In this document: piece by piece, positions 40,077 to 46,158 of the stretch | How positions within the stretch are numbered: the first letter of the stretch is position 1 | How the letters are laid out: every line of letters begins with the position of its first letter | DNA from: an uncultured Prevotella sp. | GTDB lineage: Bacteria > Bacteroidota > Bacteroidia > Bacteroidales > Bacteroidaceae | DNA length: 46,158 nt | Direction of reading: 5' to 3' | Assembly (NCBI GenBank): GCA_947164965.1 | Contig: CAMUYR010000027.1 | Location: 1 to 46,158, forward strand | Translations under genes and position numbers: made by a program | Notes under the pieces: model-generated | What the model was told of the DNA's origin: nothing | The model's input: the letters and a program-made list of their open reading frames with translations, nothing else | Database searches by the model: none

Positions 40077-40678
40077 CCATATAGCTTGGCGTCAATCATG
40101 TCAGTCACTTGCTTGAAGTGTTCTGGATTGTCACCAAATTTACAGGTGTCGCCCTCTACAATGATGAGTGGTCCTTTATAGGATGCAATCCATTCTTCAT
40201 AGCGCTTCTCCAGACCTTGCAGATAGTCCAATCGCATGGTTTGCTCATATTCTCGTCCTCTTTTTTGAATCTGGGCAACCAAGGTGGGAATGCTGGCGCG
40301 GATGTAAATCATGAGGTCTGGCAGCTTAACCAATGAAATCATTAAATCGAACAAATCTTTATAGTTGTCGAAATCCCTGTCCGACATCATGCCTTGCCCA
40401 TGGAGGTTAGGGGCAAAAATGCAGGCATCCTCAAAAATCGTACGGTCTTGTACTATTGTTTCATTGGATTGTGAAATCTCCACCACTTCCTTGAAGCGTT
40501 TGTTCAGAAAGTATATCTGAAGGTTGAATGACCATCGAGGCATATCTGCGTAGAAGTCTTCCAGATAAGGATTGTTGTCTACGGGTTCGAATCGTGGCGT
40601 CCATCCATATCGGTGAGCCAGCATTTTTGTCAGTGTCGTCTTGCCACTTCCGATGTTTCCTGCTATTGCTATGTGCAT
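40058..40678 (-). CDS. Deoxynucleoside kinase (second paralogue)
   Basis: A 206-residue dNK/dGK-type kinase: P-loop GNIGSGKTT (7-15), substrate-side residues in EPVDNNPYLEDFY and WSFNLQIYFL, the DRTIFED motif (about 78-84) and a lid region with RGREYEQ. It salvages deoxynucleosides to dNMPs. It is a tandem paralogue of the gene at 40710-41339 (31-bp gap); in Bacteroidetes and lactobacilli such pairs can differ in base preference or form heterodimers. Confidence 0.93.
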   Translation of the reverse strand: MHIAIAGNIGSGKTTLTKMLAHRYGWTPRFEPVDNNPYLEDFYADMPRWSFNLQIYFLNKRFKEVVEISQSNETIVQDRTIFEDACIFAPNLHGQGMMSDRDFDNYKDLFDLMISLVKLPDLMIYIRASIPTLVAQIQKRGREYEQTMRLDYLQGLEKRYEEWIASYKGPLIIVEGDTCKFGDNPEHFKQVTDMIDAKLYGLFPME

Positions 40679-40709
40679 ATCCGTTTTACGTTATTTAGTT
40701 ATCATGTCG

Positions 40710-41339
40710 TTATGGTTTGTACTCAGAGAATAGTCCAAACAGTTCGCTGTCTATGCGATCGATAATCTTAGCCAGATCTTTGGGCTCGTGCAGAAAATCG
40801 AGGCCATCTTTCTGAATGGTCATCACCTTTCCTTTATACTTGTTGTATATAAAGTCATCGTAGCGCTGATTCAGGTTTTCCAGATATTCCAGCTTGATGG
40901 CCTGCTCATAGTTGCGCCCTCTTTTTTGTATATTGCCCACCAAGTGGGGAACGGAGGCTTGCAGATAAATCATGAGATCTGGTTGGCGCACAACGGTCAT
41001 CATTTGCTCAAACAGCTCCATATATGTTTCGAAGTCGCGTTCATTCAGATTGCCCATTGCCCTATTGTTTTGCATGAAGACATAGACCCCCTCGTAGATA
41101 GTGCGATCCTGAATGATGGTGTTCTTCGACTTGGAGATGTCAATGAGATCGCGAAAGCGCTCTTTCAGGAAGTAAACTTCCAAGTTAAATGACCATCTGT
41201 GGATGTCACGATAGTAGTCTTCAAGATACGGATTGTGATCCACCGCTTCGAAACGTGCTTCCCAACCATAATGCTTGGCAAGCAGTTGTGTCAGGGTGGA
41301 TTTCCCACTTCCTATGTTTCCTGCGACTGCTATGTACAT
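40710..41339 (-). CDS. Deoxynucleoside kinase (first paralogue)
   Basis: A 209-residue kinase of the same family: P-loop GNIGSGKST (7-15), EAVDHNPYLEDYY, WSFNLEVYFL, DRTIYEG and KRGRNYEQAIKLEYL. The difference at the third motif (DRTIYEG against DRTIFED in its partner) suggests different substrate preference. It follows the decarboxylase beta subunit gene by 21 bp on the same strand. Confidence 0.93.
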   Translation of the reverse strand: MYIAVAGNIGSGKSTLTQLLAKHYGWEARFEAVDHNPYLEDYYRDIHRWSFNLEVYFLKERFRDLIDISKSKNTIIQDRTIYEGVYVFMQNNRAMGNLNERDFETYMELFEQMMTVVRQPDLMIYLQASVPHLVGNIQKRGRNYEQAIKLEYLENLNQRYDDFIYNKYKGKVMTIQKDGLDFLHEPKDLAKIIDRIDSELFGLFSEYKP

Positions 41340-41360
41340 ATTTCTTTCGATATTCCGATG

Positions 41361-42527
41361 TTACGAAAGGAAACCCAACAACGCTCCTGCAGCAACTGCA
41401 GAGCCAATAACACCAGCGACATTCGGACCCATGGCGTGCATGAGAAGGAAGTTATGACGATCGTACTCCAGTCCGAGGTTGTTGGAGATACGTGCTGCCA
41501 TAGGTACTGCACTCACTCCGGCATTACCAATCAGCGGATTCAGTTTCTTGTCTTTGGGTAGGAACAGATTCATCAGTTTGACGAAGCAGACACCGCTCAT
41601 AGTGGCAATAATGAAGGCCCCTGCACCAATGGCGAAGATATAGATGGTGTTGATAGTCAGGAACTCTGAAGCCTGAGTCGAACAGCCTACCGTCAGTCCC
41701 AGCAACATAACCACAATGTCGTTCAGTGCTGCACCTGCAGTCTTGGCCAGACGAGTGGTCTTGCCACTCTCCTTCAGCAGGTTGCCAAAGAACAGCATGC
41801 CTAACAGAGGAAGTCCTGAAGGTACTATGAAAGTAGTCAATAATAGTCCTACGATAGGGAATAGAATGCGCTCTGTCTGAGACACCTCACGAGCAGGCTT
41901 CATCTTGATGAGGCGCTCTTTCTTGGTAGTAAGCAGACGCATCAAAGGAGGTTGGATCAGTGGTACCAATGCCATATACGAATAGGCACACACAGCAATG
42001 GCACCCATCAGGTTTGGCGATAGTTTAGAACTGAGGAAGATGGCTGTAGGACCATCAGCACCGCCAATAATGGCAATGCCTGCAGCCTGATTAGGTTCAA
42101 AGCCTAGTGCCAATGCAAACATATAAGCACCAAAAATACCGAACTGGGCAGCAGCACCAATGAGCATCAGCTTGGGATTAGCCAAAAGAGCAGAGAAGTC
42201 TGTCATAGCACCAATACCCAAGAAGATGAGAGGTGGATACCAGCCCTGTCGTACACCTTGATAGAAGATGTTCAGCACGGAGTTATCCTCATAGAGTCCG
42301 ATTTCCAATCCTGCATCAGCACGGAAGGGGATATTTCCAAGGATGATACCCAGTCCGATGGGTACGAGCAGTAATGGCTCGAAGTCTTTCTTGATGGCAA
42401 GCCAGATAAAGAAGGCTCCCACTATTATCATGATGAGATTACCTGCCGTCACGTTAGCAAAGCCCGTGTAGGTCAGGAACTCATTGAAGTTTTCTACGAT
42501 AAAGTTTGTAAATCCCATAACTGTCAA
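41361..42527 (-). CDS. Sodium-translocating decarboxylase subunit beta
   Basis: A 388-residue membrane protein with about 9-11 helices and the family motif GGADGPTAIFLSSKLSPNLMGAIAV, together with GNAGVSAVPMAAR near the C-terminus. The beta subunit decarboxylates carboxybiotin and pumps Na+. It may belong to methylmalonyl-CoA or oxaloacetate decarboxylase. It starts directly after the stop of the biotin carrier gene. Confidence 0.93.
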   Translation of the reverse strand: MTVMGFTNFIVENFNEFLTYTGFANVTAGNLIMIIVGAFFIWLAIKKDFEPLLLVPIGLGIILGNIPFRADAGLEIGLYEDNSVLNIFYQGVRQGWYPPLIFLGIGAMTDFSALLANPKLMLIGAAAQFGIFGAYMFALALGFEPNQAAGIAIIGGADGPTAIFLSSKLSPNLMGAIAVCAYSYMALVPLIQPPLMRLLTTKKERLIKMKPAREVSQTERILFPIVGLLLTTFIVPSGLPLLGMLFFGNLLKESGKTTRLAKTAGAALNDIVVMLLGLTVGCSTQASEFLTINTIYIFAIGAGAFIIATMSGVCFVKLMNLFLPKDKKLNPLIGNAGVSAVPMAARISNNLGLEYDRHNFLLMHAMGPNVAGVIGSAVAAGALLGFLS

Positions 42528-43010
42528 TTATCCAATGGTTAACATGACCGCACCTTCCATGACAGATTCGCCTTGATTAACGAGAATACTGGTAACGGTG
42601 CCTGCATATTCGGATTCAATGTTGTTCTGCATCTTCATGGCCTCCAATACGATGACCACCTCGCCTACACCAACTTTGTCGCCAACCTTTACATTGATGG
42701 CATTGATAGTGCCAGGAAGTGGTGCCTTAACAGGATTGCCAGCACCTGCAGGAGCAGCAGGAGCTTGTGGCTTGGCAGCAGGCTGAGCCGGAGCTGTTTC
42801 TGCAGCAACAGCGGAAGCTGCGACAGGGGCTGCAGTAGCTACAGATTTCTTTGTAGCAGCAAGCTCTGGGTGCTTAGCAGCATTAATGGGTTTCTGCATC
42901 TCTATCTCAAAGGGGATGCCATTTACGTTTACACTGGCGATTTTACCTTCAACATCGGTGATTTCAACCTCGTAGTCTACGCCTTGTACTTTATACTGAT
43001 ATTTTTTCAT
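42528..43010 (-). CDS. Biotin carrier protein of the decarboxylase
   Basis: A 160-residue carrier. N-terminal domain of about 45 residues, an Ala/Pro-rich flexible linker (about 55-90) and a biotinyl domain with the biotinylation motif EAMKM (Lys near 125). It carries carboxybiotin from the carboxyltransferase to the beta subunit. No carboxyltransferase (alpha) gene is in the window. Confidence 0.92.
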   Translation of the reverse strand: MKKYQYKVQGVDYEVEITDVEGKIASVNVNGIPFEIEMQKPINAAKHPELAATKKSVATAAPVAASAVAAETAPAQPAAKPQAPAAPAGAGNPVKAPLPGTINAINVKVGDKVGVGEVVIVLEAMKMQNNIESEYAGTVTSILVNQGESVMEGAVMLTIG

Positions 43011-43040
43011 TGTCGTAATTGAAAAGAATAGTGAATAACC

Positions 43041-44078
43041 TTAATGTAACTCAGGAGTTGTTGGAATGTTGGGAGCCTCATGCTTACTTGGAATGAAAGC
43101 CTCATGCAGATGTGTCATCTGGCTATATTCATCATCCCAGCCTGTATCTTTAGGCTTAATGGTGATAACACCGCTCTCAACATCGTGGATGTCGTCTTCG
43201 TATTGACGTAGAGCCAAACCAATAACAGCCATATATACCTCCATGTCGACGCCACGCTTTTCGAAACCTTCCTGTAAGATGACTCCCGTCTTGTGACCAA
43301 TCTCAATGGTCTTTTCCACTGTCTTTGTGATAGGTTTGATGGGTTGTTTATTTGCTACCTTCTTGGCAGTATCCAAGTGGCGCATCAACATACCAAACAG
43401 GGTAAAAGTAATCCAAAGAAGAGCAAGACAGAAGAATACGATGCCCATAGCCATAAGTGCCATGCCAAATCCGTATGGGTCTTCACGCTTAAACTTCTCC
43501 ACTTTTGATTCACTGACTGTAGTCTGGTTCTGAATGCCTGGCGTTACACGATCAGCACTCTTCACTTCCCAGTCAGCAGGTGTTCCGTTATTGGCAATAC
43601 GGGCAAACGACTGATCAGCGCCCAAGACAGGCACAGTTACTGAGTCAATGAGTTGGGTGGCATTTCCGTTGTAGAGGGCTATCCACGTAGGCTCAGTGGT
43701 GTTTACCTTGACAGAGAGATGCAGCGAGCCTTGAGAGGGCTGGCTGCCAAGTTGCAGTACAATGATCTGACGTCCTGAGAGGTTGGTGCGCACATCGCCA
43801 TTGGGAATCTGGCTCATACGGCTGATACGCTCAGGAACACTCATCTTTTTGTCGAGTACAGAGCGGTCGGTGGTCAAGTACATACCACGGATGTTGTAGG
43901 TCGAGTGTGAGATGTTACTAATCTCGACCCAAGCATTTCTTGCTCCGTATTCGTCAATCAAGCTCGTCTCGTTTTGTGTCATCACCTCATTTAACTTAAT
44001 GCTGGCATCCATTTGGGCCATCACGGGTAATGAAGCGAAGGCTAATAACGAACCAAGAAGAATTCCGAATTTATTCAT
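43041..44078 (-). CDS. OadG-like subunit with lamin-tail-type N-terminus
   Basis: A 345-residue protein. A signal peptide (ending VMAQ) is followed by a beta-rich extracytoplasmic domain (about 25-185; IKLNEVMTQNETSLIDEYGARNAWVEISN) that reads as a lamin-tail-like fold. Then come one membrane helix (about 205-232), an OadG-like cytosolic region and a tail with GLALRQYEDDIHD and an acidic C-terminus. OadG-type subunits anchor the decarboxylase complex. The fusion is known in Bacteroidetes. 30 bp upstream of the carrier gene. Confidence 0.85.
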   Translation of the reverse strand: MNKFGILLGSLLAFASLPVMAQMDASIKLNEVMTQNETSLIDEYGARNAWVEISNISHSTYNIRGMYLTTDRSVLDKKMSVPERISRMSQIPNGDVRTNLSGRQIIVLQLGSQPSQGSLHLSVKVNTTEPTWIALYNGNATQLIDSVTVPVLGADQSFARIANNGTPADWEVKSADRVTPGIQNQTTVSESKVEKFKREDPYGFGMALMAMGIVFFCLALLWITFTLFGMLMRHLDTAKKVANKQPIKPITKTVEKTIEIGHKTGVILQEGFEKRGVDMEVYMAVIGLALRQYEDDIHDVESGVITIKPKDTGWDDEYSQMTHLHEAFIPSKHEAPNIPTTPELH

Positions 44079-44120
44079 TGTTGTTATATTACGTGTATTA
44101 TAATCGTCCTAATTCCAATG

Positions 44121-45812
44121 TTATCCGCAGAAGAACAACACGACAATCTGAGCTGTAAAGATGCGGAGGAACATGGATAGTGGATATACTGTTGAGTACC
44201 CTAGTGCAGGGGCCTCTTTCGAACAGATACTGTTAGAATAGGCCAGTGCTGGTGGGTCTGTATAAGTACCAGCAATCATACCTGCAATAGTAAAGTAATT
44301 GAACTTAAACTTTATGCGGGCAATTGGTCCTACAATAAGAATAGGAATAAAGGTAATAAGGAAACCTGTCAGCACATAGAGCAGGCCATCGCCTTGAACC
44401 ACAGTCTCAAAGAATCCTGCTCCTGCCTTAATACCTACGGAGGCAAGGAAAAGAACTAGTCCTATTTCTCGTAACATCATATTGGCAGAAGTTGTGGTAT
44501 AGGTCACCAAATGTATCTTATAACCATAGCGGCCTATCAGAATAGCGATAATCAGAGGACCACCAGCCAGACCAAGTTTTACAGGTACCGGCATACCAGG
44601 AATGGCGATGGGCAGAGATCCGAAGATCAGTCCAAGGAAGATACCTACAAAGATAGTGGCGATGTTGGGTGCATCGAGCCTGCGGATGGAGTTGCCCATC
44701 TTATTGGCTACGCGATCGACAGCATCCTCAGGACCTACAACCATAATCTTATCGCCCACCTGCAAGGGTAGGGCTGCTGAGGCAAAGAGGTCCATGCCAT
44801 GACGAGTGACACGGGTGACATTCACGCCATGTACACTTGAGAAATGCATTGAGGCCAGTGTCTTGCCATTGATCTTGGGATTGGTAATCAGGATACGTTT
44901 TGAAACCATCGGCTGGTCCTGCTGTTCGAAGTCGATGTCAAGCTTAGGACCGATAAAGGCTGTGATAGCCTCCTGGTCAGCTTCGGCACAGACAATGAGC
45001 ATCTGGTCGCCCTCGTGGAAGATGGTATCACGGTTGGGAATACACAATTCGCCTTGGTGAACCAGTCGTGACACCACGAAGTCGCGATTCAGGAAATCGT
45101 GTACTTGTAGTAGAGTTTTTCCTTCCAGATATTTGTTGGTTACTTCAAGATGCATCTTGTATGGCTTCTTGTTGGCACTTGTCTCCTCCATCGCCTTGAG
45201 ACGATTTTCTTCTTTCTCGAGTTTGATGCCACATATATACCTTATTAATATAATAGCACCAATAATACCCAACACACCAAGGGGGTAGGCACAAGCATAA
45301 GCTGAGGCTATCTGAGGCGCATTTGCACCAAATACGGTTCCTAAAGCTTCATTGGCAGCACCAAGACCTGGCGTGTTGGTGACAGCACCATACAGCGTAC
45401 CCACCATCATGGGCAGATTGGTCTTATTGCTTGTGTCGAAGAAGATATAGTAGCATCCAAACATCACGAGGATATTCAGCAGAATAGCACTTGCAGCTAG
45501 TCCGTTCAGTTTGATACCTTGGGTGCCAAAACTTTCAAAGAAACCAGGACCTACCTGTAATCCTATCATGAAGACAAATAGGATAAGTCCGAAGTCTTGT
45601 ACAAATGTGAGGATTGGGGTAGGGGCTGTGAAACCGATATGTCCCGCCACAATGCCCGCAAACAATACAAATGTAACGCCTAGCGATACTCCTCCGATTT
45701 TGATTTTACCCAAATAAACGCCCACAGCAATCACTATGGCATACAGCAACGCTATATGAGCCACAGAATCAGTTGTTGTGAATAAGTCTTTTAACCACTG
45801 AAATGAATCCAT
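44121..45812 (-). CDS. AspT/YidE-type transporter with two TrkA-C domains
   Basis: A 563-residue membrane protein: two halves of about five helices each (about 15-195 and 385-560) flanking two TrkA-C-like domains (about 220-300 and 305-380; [30 protein letters not shown]). The half-repeat motif [14 protein letters not shown] and its echo [13 protein letters not shown] are those of the AspT/YidE/YbjL family of dicarboxylate or aspartate antiporters. It heads the string with the decarboxylase subunits, suggesting succinate, malate or aspartate exchange. Confidence 0.9.
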   Translation of the reverse strand: MDSFQWLKDLFTTTDSVAHIALLYAIVIAVGVYLGKIKIGGVSLGVTFVLFAGIVAGHIGFTAPTPILTFVQDFGLILFVFMIGLQVGPGFFESFGTQGIKLNGLAASAILLNILVMFGCYYIFFDTSNKTNLPMMVGTLYGAVTNTPGLGAANEALGTVFGANAPQIASAYACAYPLGVLGIIGAIILIRYICGIKLEKEENRLKAMEETSANKKPYKMHLEVTNKYLEGKTLLQVHDFLNRDFVVSRLVHQGELCIPNRDTIFHEGDQMLIVCAEADQEAITAFIGPKLDIDFEQQDQPMVSKRILITNPKINGKTLASMHFSSVHGVNVTRVTRHGMDLFASAALPLQVGDKIMVVGPEDAVDRVANKMGNSIRRLDAPNIATIFVGIFLGLIFGSLPIAIPGMPVPVKLGLAGGPLIIAILIGRYGYKIHLVTYTTTSANMMLREIGLVLFLASVGIKAGAGFFETVVQGDGLLYVLTGFLITFIPILIVGPIARIKFKFNYFTIAGMIAGTYTDPPALAYSNSICSKEAPALGYSTVYPLSMFLRIFTAQIVVLFFCG

Positions 45813-45835
45813 AACATGTTATTTCTTTACGGGTT

Positions 45836-45843
45836 GCAAAGGT
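45836..45843 (-). promoter_or_regulatory. Promoter -7 box of the AspT-like transporter
   Basis: TACCTTTG on the minus strand, 23 bases before the ATG at 45812. Confidence 0.6.
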
Positions 45844-45912
45844 ACGAAGAAATTGCGCAAATCAAGCATCTTTGTGCAATTATTTTTTATGAATATGAAA
45901 TATTTATTAATT

Positions 45913-45945
45913 TTTGCGTTATTTCGGAATTATTTGTTACCTTTG
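45913..45945 (+). promoter_or_regulatory. Consensus promoter of mutA
   Basis: TTTG at 45913-45916, 21 bp, then TACCTTTG at 45938-45945, divergent from the transporter promoter and 37 bases before the mutA ATG. Confidence 0.7.
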
Positions 45946-45982
45946 CAGGAAATTCTAAAAACTTATATAATAAACACAATTT

Positions 45983-46158
45983 ATGGCAAACAAAGAAAAA
46001 CTCTTTACCGAGTTTACAGCGCCAACCAAACAGGAGTGGTTGGACAAGATTGAAGTAGACCTTAAAGGGGCTGACTTCCAGAAGCGACTCGTGTGGAGAA
46101 CAAATGAAGGCTTTAATGTACAGCCTTTCTATCGTCGTGAGGATTTGAAAGACCTCAA
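45983..46158 (+). CDS. mutA: Methylmalonyl-CoA mutase small subunit, 5' part
   Basis: The frame opens at ATG 45983 and runs past the window edge without a stop: MANKEKLFTEFTAPTKQEW, then DKIEVDLKGADFQKRLVWRT and EGFNVQPFYRREDL. This is the N-terminal signature of the mutase small subunit (LKGADFxKxLxWxTxEGxxVxPxYxxEDL). With the large subunit it interconverts succinyl-CoA and methylmalonyl-CoA in propionate formation. It is divergent from the transporter/decarboxylase string and fits the same pathway. Confidence 0.9.
   Translation, partial: MANKEKLFTEFTAPTKQEWLDKIEVDLKGADFQKRLVWRTNEGFNVQPFYRREDLKDL

Noticed and set aside
40575..40600. tRNA T-loop-like GGTTCGAATC
   Set aside because: It lies inside the deoxynucleoside kinase gene and no cloverleaf can be formed around it.

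Overview
The window looks like a chromosome segment of a gut or rumen Bacteroidales bacterium, most likely Prevotella or a close relative. Three kinds of evidence support this. Almost every promoter fits the Bacteroidetes TTTG / TAnnTTTG pattern. Family content is typical of the group: a PorE-like type IX secretion lipoprotein, OadG fused to a lamin-tail-like domain, tandem deoxynucleoside kinases, DUF4492-cydA-cydB, head-GIN/DUF2807 and PspC proteins. Short A/G-rich or C/T-rich tandem words have spread into genes and gene junctions.

Layout. 1-3240 is a decayed GC-rich VirE/VapE-type accessory locus: a strongly folded leader RNA and hypothetical gene, a VapE-like protein that has lost its P-loop region, a small HTH protein and an amidase remnant. 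3274-5714 is an S26-type peptidase / PqqD-like / ABC transporter operon whose first gene seems truncated. 5704-13497 holds thyA with an RNA methyltransferase, an ECF sigma operon (DUF6249, PspC, sigma, DUF5056), and porE with topB. 13561-16663 encodes cytochrome bd. 16787-21919 encodes a coiled-coil protein, HlyD and two ABC-2 permeases, followed by a head-GIN lipoprotein whose upstream motif closely matches the one before the ECF operon. 22083-23182 is a LacI-type regulator with a probable self-operator.

23400-27823 is an AT-rich accessory island: palindrome repeats, a PIN toxin-antitoxin pair, a WYL regulator, small membrane proteins, and a lipoprotein with an LHH-type nuclease domain beside a membrane protein. 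Three copies of one palindromic site stand exactly 8 bp upstream of the -7 boxes of the WYL gene and two membrane-protein transcripts, which suggests a WYL regulon.

27900-32662 is a carboxylate or sugar-acid module (Asp/Glu racemase-like protein, ACS-type MFS transporter, DUF1537 kinase, BKACE enzyme) behind a structured leader. Its minus-strand half lies in one gene string with a LuxR regulator, a STAS protein, a lipoprotein, a large ABCG-like transporter with a TerB-like N-terminus and a SpoIIE-phosphatase/HATPase sensor, so partner-switching signalling may control it. 39364-46158 holds a basic-tailed secreted protein, two deoxynucleoside kinases, membrane decarboxylase subunits, an AspT-like transporter and the start of mutA, pointing to succinate/propionate metabolism.

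All family assignments come from reading motifs. No database search was run.
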